A stretch of DNA of 64,000 nt from Nonomuraea solani (lineage in GTDB: Bacteria; Actinomycetota; Actinomycetes; Streptosporangiales; Streptosporangiaceae): contig NZ_FNVT01000002.1 of NCBI RefSeq assembly GCF_900108335.1, forward strand, positions 124,001 to 188,000, written 5' to 3'. The translations under genes and the position numbers were made by a program. This document shows, in pieces, positions 26,837 to 35,978 of the stretch. The notes under the pieces are model-generated. The model was not told the DNA's origin and searched no databases. It saw nothing but the letters and a program-made list of their open reading frames with translations. Every line of letters begins with the position of its first letter. The first letter of the stretch is position 1.

Positions 26837-27823
26837 GTGAACGCTGTGGTCGGCATAGCGCTGCCCGAACGTGAGCGGTTGCCCGCCGGCCCGGCCCGAG
26901 ACCTGGTCGAGGCTCTGCACCGGCTCTACCAAGGTGCCGGGATGCCAGGAGTGCGGCGAATCGCCGGCGCGGTCGTGGACGGCGACTTCGCCGACACGGT
27001 CAGCCATGAGAAGGTCGCCGCGATGCTGCGCGGCAGCGGGTTGCCGCGATGGTCGAAGCTGGAGCCGGTGGTGCGCGTGCTCGCGGCGTGGAACAACCCT
27101 CCGCTCGACCCCGACCGGCAGACGGCCGCGTTCCAGGCGCTCTGGCGGGCCGCCGCGACGAGGTCCCCTGGGCGACGCCGTATCGTCATCCCCTCGGACG
27201 GGAACGACCGGCGCAAGATGGAGCTGTTGAACGCGGTCGTCACCTACATGCTGGAGCAAGGGTCCGCGGCGGCGACGTTGCGCGACCTCTCACGGGCGGC
27301 GGGCTCGAACAACCGCATGCTGCTGTACTACTTCGGCTCCAAGGAGAATCTGGTCCGCGAGGCCCTCGACGTTGCATTGCTGCGCTATCCGCTGGTGAAG
27401 GACGCCGACCGCCATATCGCGCGCCTGGACATTCCGCTGAAGGCGCGGCTGGACGAGACCTGGCGCGCCCTCTGCCGCGAGGAGAACCTGCCCTTCCTGC
27501 GGCTGCTCTTCGAGTCCGTGGGGCTGGCCGTGCACCAGCCTGGCCGGATACCGGGGCTGCTGCGGCACTTCGGCCACGACTGGGTGGACACCGCCACCGA
27601 CGCCCTGGTCAAGGACGGTCTGCCGGACGGACCGGCGAGACTGCTGGCCAAGGAGATCGTGGCCCTGTGGCGCGGGCTGCAACTGGACCTGCTCACCACA
27701 GGGGACATGGAAGAGGCGACGGCCGTGCACGACGTCGCGGCGGCGGCGATCGCCGGCCGGGCCGAGTTGCTGCGCGGGCGTACGTCCTGCATTGAATCAA
27801 ATGGTTCATCTGCCCTCCAGTGA
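26837..27823 (+). CDS. dual-HTH regulator: N-terminal actinobacterial HTH fused to TetR
   Basis: 328 residues with two DNA-binding-like parts. Residues about 18-85 match the short helix-turn-helix common at the N-terminus of actinobacterial signalling proteins (TVSHEKVAAMLRGSGLPRWSKL). After a basic linker, residues about 125-180 form a TetR N-terminal domain (TLRDLSRAAGSNNRMLLYYF followed by GSKENLVREAL), with a helical ligand domain to the end. The start is GTG 26837. An internal ATG at MELLNAVV could give a TetR-only form. The fusion is continuous with no frameshift. Its target is unknown; the broken monooxygenase gene lies 4 bases downstream. Confidence 0.75.
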   Translation: MNAVVGIALPERERLPAGPARDLVEALHRLYQGAGMPGVRRIAGAVVDGDFADTVSHEKVAAMLRGSGLPRWSKLEPVVRVLAAWNNPPLDPDRQTAAFQALWRAAATRSPGRRRIVIPSDGNDRRKMELLNAVVTYMLEQGSAAATLRDLSRAAGSNNRMLLYYFGSKENLVREALDVALLRYPLVKDADRHIARLDIPLKARLDETWRALCREENLPFLRLLFESVGLAVHQPGRIPGLLRHFGHDWVDTATDALVKDGLPDGPARLLAKEIVALWRGLQLDLLTTGDMEEATAVHDVAAAAIAGRAELLRGRTSCIESNGSSALQ

Positions 27824-27827
27824 CGCC

Positions 27828-28243
27828 ATGAGCGATCACTCTGAAGCACCTGTCGCGGCCTTCGAACCCCCCTACTACGTGTCCGTCTTCACCGCGGTGC
27901 GAACCAGGACCAGAGTGGCTACAGCGAGACCGCCGCACGCATGGAAGAACTGGTGAAGGACATCCCGGGGTTCCTGGGCATGGACCAGGCGCACACTCCT
28001 GGCGGGCTGTCCGTCACCGTCGGATACTTCCGCGACGCCGACGCCATCACGGAGTGGCAGCGCGACGCCGAGCACCGGGCGGCGCAGAAGCGCGGGCGGG
28101 CCGAGTGGTACGAGAGCTACACGCTGCACGTGGCGAAAGTGGAGCGGAGCCACGGGTACACGCGGCCCGCACCTCACGCGGGGGTCATGGCCGCCTCGTC
28201 AGCGCCAGCCGAGGGCGGGGGCGACGTGGGTCAGGACCGATGA
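27828..28243 (+). pseudogene. antibiotic biosynthesis monooxygenase-like gene with a frameshift
   Basis: ATG 27828 opens MSDHSEAPVAAFEPPYYVSV, a typical ABM-domain first strand, but this frame ends about 40 codons on. Another frame picks up exactly where it leaves off (SGYSETAARMEELVKDIPGF), through GYFRDADAITEWQRDAEH and ending YTLHVAKVERSHGY. One base is missing near 27903-27906, after the codons for FTAVRT. The whole would be about 120 residues, normal for the family (cofactor-free oxygenases or heme-related enzymes). This is either a real frameshift or a sequencing error. The tail overlaps the convergent LLM gene by 45 bases. Confidence 0.75.
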
Positions 28244-29221
28244 GAGCAGATGGGCGTTGTAGTCCACGCCGAGCTGGCTGGGCACCGTCAGCAGGAGCGT
28301 GTCGGCCGCGGCGATCGCCTCGTCGGTGGCCAGCTCCTTGACGAGCACGTCGGGCTCGGCGGCGTACGTACGCCCGAAGATGGCCCTGGTGGTGGCGTCG
28401 ATGAAGCCGATCTGGTCGGAGCCGGAACGTTCGTGACCGAAGTACGCGCGGTCCGTCTCGTTGACGATCGGCATGATCGAACGGCTCACCGACACCCGCG
28501 GCTCGCCCTCGTGACCGGCCTCCTTCCACGCCTCCCGGTAGGCCGCGATCTGCTCGGCCTGCTGCACGTGGAACGGCTTGCCGTTCTCGTCGTCCTTCAG
28601 GGTCGAGCTCATCAGGTGCATGCCCAGCCCGGCGGCCCACTTGGCGGTGGCGTTCGAGCTGGAACCCCACCAGATCCGCTGCCGCAGCCCTTCCGAGTGC
28701 GGTTCGAGGCGCAGCAGCCCGGGCGGGTTGGGGAACATCGGCCGCGGGTTCGGCTGGGCGAACCCCTCTCCCTGCAGCACCTTGAGGAAGACCTCCGCGT
28801 GCTTGCGCGCCATGTCCGCCTCGGTCTCGCCCTCCGCCGGCTCATGGCCGAAGTAGCGCCAGCCGTCGATCACCTGCTCGGGTGATCCGCGGCTGATGCC
28901 GAGCTGCAGCCGCCCGCCGGCGATGAGGTCGGCCGCGCCGGCGTCCTCGGCCATGTAGAGCGGGTTCTCGTAGCGCATGTCGATCACGCCCGTGCCGATC
29001 TCGATCCGGCTCGTCCGCGCGCCGACCGCCGCCAGCAGCGGGAACGGGCTGGCGAGCTGCTGGGCGAAGTGGTGGACGCGGAAGTAGGCGCCGTCGGCAC
29101 CGAGCTCCTCCGCGGCCACGGCCAGCTCGATCGACTGCAGCAGGGTGTCGGACGCGCTGCGCGCCTTCGAATGAGGCGACGACGACCAATGGCCGAAGCT
29201 CAGGAAACCGATCTTCTTCAT
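28199..29221 (-). CDS. LLM-class flavin-dependent oxidoreductase
   Basis: A 340-residue luciferase-like TIM-barrel oxidoreductase using FMN or F420. Family hallmarks are GADGAYFRVHHFAQ, SRIEIGTGVIDMRYENP near residue 75, and GRLQLGISRGSPEQV near 105. The substrate is not predictable. The ATG at 29221 follows GAAGGGC with good spacing; longer versions run into unrelated upstream sequence. It is convergent with the frameshifted monooxygenase gene and 41 bases downstream of the kinase-WD40 gene on the same strand. Confidence 0.88.
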   Translation of the reverse strand: MKKIGFLSFGHWSSSPHSKARSASDTLLQSIELAVAAEELGADGAYFRVHHFAQQLASPFPLLAAVGARTSRIEIGTGVIDMRYENPLYMAEDAGAADLIAGGRLQLGISRGSPEQVIDGWRYFGHEPAEGETEADMARKHAEVFLKVLQGEGFAQPNPRPMFPNPPGLLRLEPHSEGLRQRIWWGSSSNATAKWAAGLGMHLMSSTLKDDENGKPFHVQQAEQIAAYREAWKEAGHEGEPRVSVSRSIMPIVNETDRAYFGHERSGSDQIGFIDATTRAIFGRTYAAEPDVLVKELATDEAIAAADTLLLTVPSQLGVDYNAHLLSSVLTHVAPALGWR

Positions 29222-29262
29222 ACGCCCTTCAACCTTCCGCGCGGCAAAGACATTCCGCGACG

Positions 29263-32200
29263 TCAGCACACCGGGCGAGGAGGCACCCCCGGCAGATGGC
29301 GCTCCCATTCGGCGGGAGTGAGGTCGCGGCCGGCCCGCCGGCACACCGCCAGCGCCAGGCGGTCACCGTCCAGCGGCAGCGCGACCACCGTGCGGTCGGT
29401 CGTCATCCGCAGGGTGGCGTCCGCGGTGAACCTCAGGTGCTCCACGGAACCGTCGTCGACGGGCACCGCGGCGAGACGGGTCATCGTGGCGGTGTCCCAC
29501 ACGTCGACGACGCCTCCCTCGAACGTGGAACCGTACGCGGCGACCATGGCACCGTCGGGGCTGAAGGCGATGTGCTGGGTGCCCGCGCCGCCGGTCTGCT
29601 GAAGCGAAGGGGACAGCGGCATCCGGCGGCGGAGGTCCCACAGCGTGATGGTGCCCTGGCTGCCGCTGACCGCGATGAGCGGTCCCGCCGGGCTGGCGGC
29701 GACCGCCGACAGGCTGCCGGTGGTGAACCCCTGGCCGATCTTCCCGCCGGTCCGCAGGTCGAGCATGACGCCGGTCGGCGACACCAGTGTCGTGCCGTCC
29801 GCGGCCACGACGAAATGACCCAGGCCCGCGTCGAGCATGCGGTCGTCGAGCACCTTGCCGGTGGCCGTGTCCAGCCGTACCAGCCGGTCACGGTGATGGA
29901 CCGGGTCGGCCACCTCCAGGCCCACCACATGGAATCCGCCGTCGGGGCCGAACGTCCGCCAGCCGGCCATCCAGCCCGCCGGGATCGTGTACGTCCACAA
30001 CGTCCGGCCCGACGCGATGTCCCACGCCGCCAGGGTGCCGTTCTCCTCGATCACTCGCACGCGGTCGCCCGGTGCCCGTTCCTCGTAGGGGTTCGCCCGG
30101 CCGAGCGGCTGGGGCAGGCGCTCGGCTCGGAGACGGGAGCGCAGGTCGAGCGTGACGATGGTGTCGTCCCGCTGGTAGCGCAGGGTGGCACCGTCCGGGT
30201 CCAGCCACATCTCCTGCGGCTCTCCGTCGATCTTGTGCTCCAGCACCCGGGTCCTGCCCGCCCAGACGGTGATCGTGTCGCCGCTGTACGCCGCGGTCAT
30301 CTTTCCCGCCGACCTGAGCCCGCCCCCGTTCATCCCGTCAAGTCCGGAGATCTGCCAGTACGGCCCCTTGGCCCGCCGGCCGGTCGCCAGGTCGTAGGAG
30401 GTGATGTCGCCGTTGGCGCACAGCAGGCGGCGGCCGTCCGGGCTGAACGTGGCCACCGAGCCGCATTTCCCGGGGACGCGGTCGCTGACCGTCATGCCGG
30501 GCAGCCGTACCAGTCTCAGCTCGTTGATGTGGACGGCGGCGAAGTGAGCCCCGTCGGCGGAGATGAGCGGGCCGTGGGGAGCGTCGGGAGCGGTCGCGGG
30601 GTCGGAGCCGGACCGGAAGATGAGGCTGTACGTGCGCCCGGAGAGGGTGTCCCACAGGGCGTGGACGCTGGTCCCCCGGCCCAGCGCCACCAGTGACTCG
30701 TGGTCGCCGAAGCGCACGAGCGCGAGCTCGCCGCCCTCGCCCAGGGATCGCTCGCCGAGCTTGCGGCCCGACCGGGCGTCCCAGGCGGTGATCTGATCCG
30801 TCTGCGACGCCACGACGAGGATCCGGCCGGCAGGACTGAGCGCCGCCATCGAGGGCGTCAGCGCCTGGCCCGCCGGCCAGCTCCAGGAGGCGATCATCCG
30901 GCCGGTCGGCACGTCATAGAGGTGTACGCCCTGCTCTCCGACCCCGGCCATCACCCGCCCGTTGCCGCCGGCCGCGACGGCGCCGGCCCCGGCGACGGCC
31001 GGCAGCCGGAACACCGACCGCTCCGGCGCCTGCAGCGCCTCCGTCAGACCCGCCCTGGTGGGGGCGCCGGGGGCCAGCCGCCAGCCGGCGACGTTCAGCA
31101 GCATCGCCTTGACCGGATCGGTCGTACGCAGCCGCGCGGCCTCGACGGCGACCTGCCGGCCGGTCGCCAGGTCGCGCTGGTCCTGAGCCTGGCGCCCCTG
31201 CCACACCGCGATGCCCGCCGCGGCCAGCGCGACGGCCAGCAGCGCGGCCAGGGCGACGGTCAGCGCCCGGCGGCGACGGGTCTGCCGCCGGGTCAGGCCG
31301 GTCGCCGCCCGCAGGAAGTCACGCTCGCGGGAAATCAGCGTGGCATGGGTACGGCCGGTCGCCGCCCAGGTCAGAGCGTCCTCCAGGAGGCTGCCCCGCA
31401 GCAGGTCGCCGTCCCTTCTGCCATGGTCGTCCCAGGCGCGGGCGGCCGCACTGATCTCGGCCAGCCTGTCCAGCCCCGCGCCTTCGGCCTTCACCCATTC
31501 CCGCAGCCGCGGCCAGGCGTGCACGATCGCCGGCCGGGCCAGCACGACCACCTCGTCGTCCGTGGACACCAGATAGCCGAACGCCCGCAGCACCGGCTCG
31601 GCCTCCGGCCCGAGCTCCTCGGCGGTGGCCCCGCGCTCGCCCATCGCCACCAGCCGCAGGAACACCCGGGCGGCATGCTCGCGCTCCTGCGGCGCCAAGG
31701 CGGCGTAGGCGTCCTCGGCCAGCGTCCCCAGGGAGGGGTCGTCGTGGGCGGGAGCGAGGACGCCCGCGGCCGCGCGCCTGCCGGCCGCCAGCAGTTCGGC
31801 GGTGTCCGCGGCGCCGCCGGTCACCAGGGCCAGGAGCAGGTCGCGCGCCGTGGGCCTGGCCTCCGGATCTTTCGCCAGAGCGGCCCTGACCAGGGACCGT
31901 ACCGGCTCGGGCAGCCCGCTCACGTCCGGCTGCGCCGACAGCACCCGGTGCATGACGGCGCTCACGTTCTCGCCGCCGAAGGGATCCTCGCCGGTGGCGG
32001 CGAAGACCATGACCGCGCCCCACGCGAAGACGTCCGCCGCCGGCCCGGCCCGCTGCCCGGTGAGCACCTCCGGCGCCATGTAACCGGGTGTCCCCGAGAC
32101 CACGCCGCTCCTGGTGAGCGACATGTCCGCGGTCCTGGCGATGCCGAAGTCGATCACGCGGGGCCCGTCGGGGCCGAGCAGCACGTTGTCCGGCTTCAGG

Positions 32201-32574
32201 TCGCGGTGCACGACGCCGCAGTCGTGGATCGACGTCAACGCGGTCGCGACGGCGGTCGCGAGCCTGTGCAGGTCGTCGCCGCCGAACGTACGTCCCTCGC
32301 GCACGGCGCGGCGCAGGCTCGGGCCCGCCACGTATTCGCTGACGATGTACGGCCGGCCCCCGGTCAGGTCGGCGGCCAGGACCTTCGCCGTGCAGAACGA
32401 GGCCACCCGCCTGGCCGCCGCCGCCTCCTTGGCCAGCCGGTCACGGCTCTCCCCCGGATACAGCACCTTGACCGCCACCCGGCGGCCGTCGGGATCGTAG
32501 GCGTCGTAGACCACGCCCTGTCCACCCGAACCCAGCCGACCGGCCACCACGTAGTCGCCGATTCGCGTCTCCAC
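29263..32574 (-). CDS. membrane Ser/Thr protein kinase with WD40-repeat ectodomain
   Basis: 1103 residues. The N-terminal Hanks kinase (about 8-265) shows the Gly loop GRLGSGGQGVVY, the catalytic VVHRDLKPDN, the DFG loop VIDFGIA and GTPGYMAPE, so it should be active. A helical domain follows, then one transmembrane helix at about 432-455 (ALTVALAALLAVALAAAGIAVW) and about 640 residues of WD40-like beta-propeller repeats presumably outside the membrane. It probably senses an extracellular or wall signal and phosphorylates cytoplasmic targets. It is monocistronic. A second possible WD40 propeller closure ends just before the stop. Confidence 0.9.
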   Translation of the reverse strand: METRIGDYVVAGRLGSGGQGVVYDAYDPDGRRVAVKVLYPGESRDRLAKEAAAARRVASFCTAKVLAADLTGGRPYIVSEYVAGPSLRRAVREGRTFGGDDLHRLATAVATALTSIHDCGVVHRDLKPDNVLLGPDGPRVIDFGIARTADMSLTRSGVVSGTPGYMAPEVLTGQRAGPAADVFAWGAVMVFAATGEDPFGGENVSAVMHRVLSAQPDVSGLPEPVRSLVRAALAKDPEARPTARDLLLALVTGGAADTAELLAAGRRAAAGVLAPAHDDPSLGTLAEDAYAALAPQEREHAARVFLRLVAMGERGATAEELGPEAEPVLRAFGYLVSTDDEVVVLARPAIVHAWPRLREWVKAEGAGLDRLAEISAAARAWDDHGRRDGDLLRGSLLEDALTWAATGRTHATLISRERDFLRAATGLTRRQTRRRRALTVALAALLAVALAAAGIAVWQGRQAQDQRDLATGRQVAVEAARLRTTDPVKAMLLNVAGWRLAPGAPTRAGLTEALQAPERSVFRLPAVAGAGAVAAGGNGRVMAGVGEQGVHLYDVPTGRMIASWSWPAGQALTPSMAALSPAGRILVVASQTDQITAWDARSGRKLGERSLGEGGELALVRFGDHESLVALGRGTSVHALWDTLSGRTYSLIFRSGSDPATAPDAPHGPLISADGAHFAAVHINELRLVRLPGMTVSDRVPGKCGSVATFSPDGRRLLCANGDITSYDLATGRRAKGPYWQISGLDGMNGGGLRSAGKMTAAYSGDTITVWAGRTRVLEHKIDGEPQEMWLDPDGATLRYQRDDTIVTLDLRSRLRAERLPQPLGRANPYEERAPGDRVRVIEENGTLAAWDIASGRTLWTYTIPAGWMAGWRTFGPDGGFHVVGLEVADPVHHRDRLVRLDTATGKVLDDRMLDAGLGHFVVAADGTTLVSPTGVMLDLRTGGKIGQGFTTGSLSAVAASPAGPLIAVSGSQGTITLWDLRRRMPLSPSLQQTGGAGTQHIAFSPDGAMVAAYGSTFEGGVVDVWDTATMTRLAAVPVDDGSVEHLRFTADATLRMTTDRTVVALPLDGDRLALAVCRRAGRDLTPAEWERHLPGVPPRPVC

Positions 32575-32707
32575 GCCGGTTTAGACGCGGCATGGCGGCC
32601 GCGTGTTCGCCCGATATCGAAGGCGACATCCTCGCGACAGGAACGTGAAAGGCGACCCGCTTAACGTGATCCACGTCCGCAGTCACCTTTTCCTGGGAGA
32701 TGGCCCT

Positions 32708-32959
32708 ATGAAACTCGTCAAGAGAATGGCGGTCGGCACCGCCGTCGCCGCCGCGGTGCTCGCCCCCGCGATCGCCGCGAACGCTCAATCGCGCGGAGCC
32801 GAGCCGCCGGCCGGGCAGGTCATGGGCCGATTGGTGGGCCCGTTCTCGAGCATGGCGGAGTGCAGGAGGTCGGAACGGGAATACGACATCGACTACACGA
32901 TCATCATGGCGTGCACGGACCCCGGCGGCCAAGGGCGCTACTGGTTCGAGTACGAGTAA
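32708..32959 (+). CDS. small secreted protein
   Basis: 83 residues. The ATG is preceded by GGGAGA. A clear signal peptide (MKLVKRMAVGTAVAAAVLAP, cleavage after ANA) leaves a mature peptide of about 57 residues. Two Cys (one in AECRRSE, one in IMACTDPG) could form one disulfide, and the end is aromatic and acidic (RYWFEYE). I recognise no family. It is divergent from the kinase gene and nearly abuts the convergent DUF574 gene. Confidence 0.72.
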   Translation: MKLVKRMAVGTAVAAAVLAPAIAANAQSRGAEPPAGQVMGRLVGPFSSMAECRRSEREYDIDYTIIMACTDPGGQGRYWFEYE

Positions 32960-32968
32960 GCGACTCTT

Positions 32969-33778
32969 CTAGGGCTTGCGCACGATCCCGCACCACTGGT
33001 CGACCTCGACCGGCAGGCTACCGTCGTATTCCGGCTCCGCGCGCCAGCGTGAGCACGAGACCCAGCCCGGTTCCACCACTTCGAGCCCGTCGAAGAACTC
33101 GGCGATCCGCTCGGGAGTGCGCAGCTTCAGTTTCGGCTCGGCGTCGAGGTTCCACACGCGTACCGCCTCGGCGGTGGTCTCGCCGTTGACCGCCGTGGTG
33201 GTGTTGGCCACCGCCACGTGGCTTCCGGACGGCACGGCGGCCAGCAGCCGGTCGATGATGCGCTGCAGTTCGTCGTCGTCGCTGATGAAGTGCATGATGC
33301 CGAGCAGCATGATCGCCACCGGCTGGGAGAAGTCGAGCGTCTTGGCCGCCTGCTGGAGGATGGTGTCGGGGTCGTGCAGATCGGCCTCGATGTAGTCGGT
33401 GGCCCCTTCCGCGGAACTGGTCAGCAGGGCTCGCGCGTGCACCAGCACCAGCGGGTCGTTGTCGACGTAGACGATCCGCGACTCGGGGGCCACCCGCTGC
33501 GCGACCTCGTGGGTGTTGTCCTGGCTCGGCAATCCTGTGCCGATGTCGAGGAACTGCCTGATCCCCGCCTCGGCGGCCACGTATCGCACGGCGCGCCCCA
33601 AGAACAGCCGGTCGGCCCGTGCCAGCTCGATCACCACCGGAAAGATTTTCCGGACCCGATCCCCGACCTCCCGGTCCGCGGCGAAATTGTCCTTACCCCC
33701 CAGCCAGTAATTCCAGATCCGCGCCGTGTGCGGCACGTGTGACCGGATTTTGTCCGCGCGAACGGATTCGTCGGCCAT
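32969..33778 (-). CDS. DUF574-type SAM-dependent methyltransferase
   Basis: 269 residues of the PF04672 (DUF574) group, expanded in actinomycetes. Signatures are HTARIWNYWLGGKDNFAADR near the N-terminus, the SAM loop FLDIGTGLPSQDNTHEVAQ, VYVDNDPLVLVHARALL and the central LLGIMHFISDDDEL. The methyl acceptor is unknown for the family. The start is one of two adjacent ATGs; the second (33778) has GGAAGG six bases upstream, while longer frames add 45 residues of poor conservation. These genes often sit beside XRE/DUF397 pairs; none is present here. Confidence 0.87.
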   Translation of the reverse strand: MADESVRADKIRSHVPHTARIWNYWLGGKDNFAADREVGDRVRKIFPVVIELARADRLFLGRAVRYVAAEAGIRQFLDIGTGLPSQDNTHEVAQRVAPESRIVYVDNDPLVLVHARALLTSSAEGATDYIEADLHDPDTILQQAAKTLDFSQPVAIMLLGIMHFISDDDELQRIIDRLLAAVPSGSHVAVANTTTAVNGETTAEAVRVWNLDAEPKLKLRTPERIAEFFDGLEVVEPGWVSCSRWRAEPEYDGSLPVEVDQWCGIVRKP

Positions 33779-34091
33779 CATCAACCTTCCATTGGCTGTG
33801 GGGAAGCTATCGAGCTCGGCCTTGGCCATGGCTCCGCGACCGAGCGGATTCCATGACGGATCGAGGGCACATTCGGTCAAGAACACGCGTGCGCTTGGGC
33901 TGAGCTCTTGCATGTCTCATTGTTCAACATTGTGCCATCAACCAGCGGGCAACGCCTCGCATACCCGTAGATCAATGATCTTGTGCCGCCCACGGCCTCC
34001 CGCGGAGTTCACGCGACTCAACACGGACTCAACACGGTCTCAACAACCCGGGTCCCATGCTGTCGCCACGCACTCGAGCAGGAGGACAACG

Positions 34092-34472
34092 ATGAAGACG
34101 TTCCAGACTCTCGCCGCGGCCGCCGTCATCACGGCCGCGGCCTTCGCCGGCGCCCCCGCCGCAAATGCGGCCACCACTTCCGAACTCGGCTGCCCGCGGC
34201 CACGGGTGGCCAACGTGGACACCGGCTACGTCACCATGGTCGGCTCGTTCAATCTCAAGGCCGGGCCCTACGCGGGCGGCAGGTGTGCCGTCATCACCAG
34301 GCTGGCCAAGGGCACCGTGCTGTACGTCCACTGCTGGGTGCTCAACAGTTACCGGACTCCGTGGGCGTACGCGCGGGTCAAGGGCACCGGTACGCACGGT
34401 TGGATGTCGGTCGACAACGTCAGGTACGGCAAGAACCTCAACTTCCTGAAGTGCCCCGGCAGCGAGCTCTAG
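34092..34472 (+). CDS. secreted SH3-like domain protein
   Basis: 126 residues with a strong AGGAGGACAACG ribosome site. The signal peptide MKTFQTLAAAAVITAAAFAG ends at an ANA site. The mature part reads like a small bacterial SH3 fold (TGYVTMVGSFNLKAGPYAGG, GTVLYVHCWV, GWMSVDNVRYG), which often binds cell-wall peptides. Three Cys could form a disulfide. The stop TAG overlaps the convergent HIT gene's stop in one CTAG, so the two genes end on the same four bases. Confidence 0.78.
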   Translation: MKTFQTLAAAAVITAAAFAGAPAANAATTSELGCPRPRVANVDTGYVTMVGSFNLKAGPYAGGRCAVITRLAKGTVLYVHCWVLNSYRTPWAYARVKGTGTHGWMSVDNVRYGKNLNFLKCPGSEL

Positions 34473-34960
34473 AACGACGGAAACCCGGTGAGAAGGTCCA
34501 GTTCGCGGCCGATCGCATGGCGCACGGTGTCGTGCCGCGGGCCGAGAGCGAACCGCCGTTCACTCCAGCGTTCGCGCGGATACAGCCACACCGGGCGCCC
34601 GACCAGGTGGGCAGGCTCCCACTCGTAGCGCGGCCAGACATGCGCGTGGAGGAAGGCGTCGGTGTTTCCAAGGATCTCAAGGTTCACCCGCCGGAACGCT
34701 GGATCCCGTGCCCGGCAGGCCCGCTCGATCGCCTCGCCAAGCCGTTCCATGTCCGAGAGGAACGCCAGTCGCCTGGCGCGTGGCAGATCGGAGAGCCGCT
34801 CCACGTCCGGCTCATCCACCAGGAGGACCGAGTATCCGGGCAGGAACTGGGTGTCGCCGATCACCGCGAAACCGGCGTCGAGCCGCCTCAATACGGTGGG
34901 ATTCTCGCCTTTGAGTGCGCTGCCTATCCTGTCCGCCCGCCAATCATCGACCATGGCCAT
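34469..34960 (-). CDS. HIT-family hydrolase
   Basis: 163 residues. The family pattern is seen in LGNTDAFLHAHVWPRY, where the HxH and following residues correspond to the histidine triad. An upstream FLPGYSVLLVDEPDVERLSDL matches the substrate-pocket strand of HIT/diadenosine polyphosphate hydrolases. It probably cleaves a nucleotide phosphoramidate or dinucleoside polyphosphate in the cytosol. The third His of the triad is replaced or shifted (HAHVWPR), so activity is not certain. Confidence 0.75.
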   Translation of the reverse strand: MAMVDDWRADRIGSALKGENPTVLRRLDAGFAVIGDTQFLPGYSVLLVDEPDVERLSDLPRARRLAFLSDMERLGEAIERACRARDPAFRRVNLEILGNTDAFLHAHVWPRYEWEPAHLVGRPVWLYPRERWSERRFALGPRHDTVRHAIGRELDLLTGFPSF

Positions 34961-34986
34961 GGACCCTAACGGCCGAGGAGGAGCTC

Positions 34987-35028
34987 ATGGGCAAGGTCAT
35001 CTACCGGATGAACACCTCGATCCCCTGA
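34987..35028 (+). pseudogene. 5' stub of a dihydrofolate-reductase-like gene
   Basis: A perfect GGAGGAGCTC ribosome site precedes ATG 34987, and the 13 codons read MGKVIYRMNTSIP before TGA. The first residues match the common opening MGKVIYSMNVSLDG of RibD/DHFR-family reductases in actinomycetes. The rest of the gene is absent: 18 bases later the TPR gene's stop appears on the other strand. It looks like a gene decapitated by deletion. Confidence 0.5.
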
Positions 35029-35045
35029 CGCGCGGAGCCTGCCAC

Positions 35046-35978
35046 TCACGAGTGCCGCGTCAGCAGCCGCTGGGTGGCCACGGTGTGGGGATGTTCGGGT
35101 CCGAGGACCGCGTGGCGCAGCCGGAGGAGATCGACGAGCAGCTCCCGGGCTTCGGCGCTGTTGCCGTTCTCTCCCGTCCAGCGGGCGAGTTCGTAGCGGG
35201 TGGCCAAGGTTCGGGGGTGCGTCGGACCTTGGATTCGCTCGCGGGTGGGCAGCAGATCGCGCAGCATCGTCTCCGCCTCGGCCGGCGCGCCGGCCTCTCC
35301 GGTCCAGCGGGCCAGTTCGTGGCGCGTGGTGAGGGTGTGCGGATGCTCCTCGCCCAGGGTCTCGGACCGGATGGGGAGGAGTTTCGCCAATGAGGTCCGC
35401 GCGGTTTCCGCGTCGCCGTTCTCGCCGGTCCAGCGGGCCAGTTCGTGGCGGGTTCTGAGCGTTCCCGAGTCCGTGGGGCCGAATCGTTCCTCGCGCTCGC
35501 GCAGCAGCGCGCCGAGCAGCGCGACGGCTTGGGCGGGGTCGCCGGCGTGGCCGATGAGCGCGGCCACGCCGTTGCGGGTGACGAACACCTGGCGGTGAGC
35601 AGGGCCCAGTACGCGCTCCTCGGACTCGAGGACTTCTTTCCGGAGGCGGGCACCGTCGGCGTAGGATCCGGATTCACCGATGAAATACGCCAGGCTGCCC
35701 TTCGTGTAGAGGGTGTCGGGGTGCTCGGGTCCGCAGATTCGATTTCTTTCCGCCAGCAGTTCGCTCAGCAGTGACACGGCCTTGTGCGGGTCGCCCGCGT
35801 CGCCGGTCCACAATCCGATCTGGTCACGCAGCCGGAGAGTCTCCAGGTGCTCAATACCCAGGTGCTCTTCGAAATCCGGGAGAAGCTTCGTCAGAATGTC
35901 GAGAGCGCGCTGATGATCGCCGCGCTCCGCGATTTCTTTGGCTTCGTCCCTGCTCCGGATGAGTTCGGAATCCATCAT
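35046..35978 (-). CDS. tetratricopeptide (kinesin light chain-type) repeat protein
   Basis: 310 residues made almost wholly of about six 42-residue TPRs of the kinesin-light-chain type (repeating GPEHPxTLxTRxELARWTGExG). There is no signal peptide or catalytic domain. Such proteins are scaffolds, often the C-terminal part of NB-ARC/SARP regulators; here it stands alone. The start ATG follows directly on the phosphatase stop (TAA ATG ATG), so translation should be coupled and the two products probably act together. Confidence 0.8.
   Translation of the reverse strand: MMDSELIRSRDEAKEIAERGDHQRALDILTKLLPDFEEHLGIEHLETLRLRDQIGLWTGDAGDPHKAVSLLSELLAERNRICGPEHPDTLYTKGSLAYFIGESGSYADGARLRKEVLESEERVLGPAHRQVFVTRNGVAALIGHAGDPAQAVALLGALLREREERFGPTDSGTLRTRHELARWTGENGDAETARTSLAKLLPIRSETLGEEHPHTLTTRHELARWTGEAGAPAEAETMLRDLLPTRERIQGPTHPRTLATRYELARWTGENGNSAEARELLVDLLRLRHAVLGPEHPHTVATQRLLTRHS

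Noticed and set aside
30700..32664. A 654-codon plus-strand frame opposite the kinase gene
   Set aside because: The composition (Arg, Gly, Gln, His-rich without motifs) is typical of an antisense shadow; the kinase motifs on the minus strand are complete.
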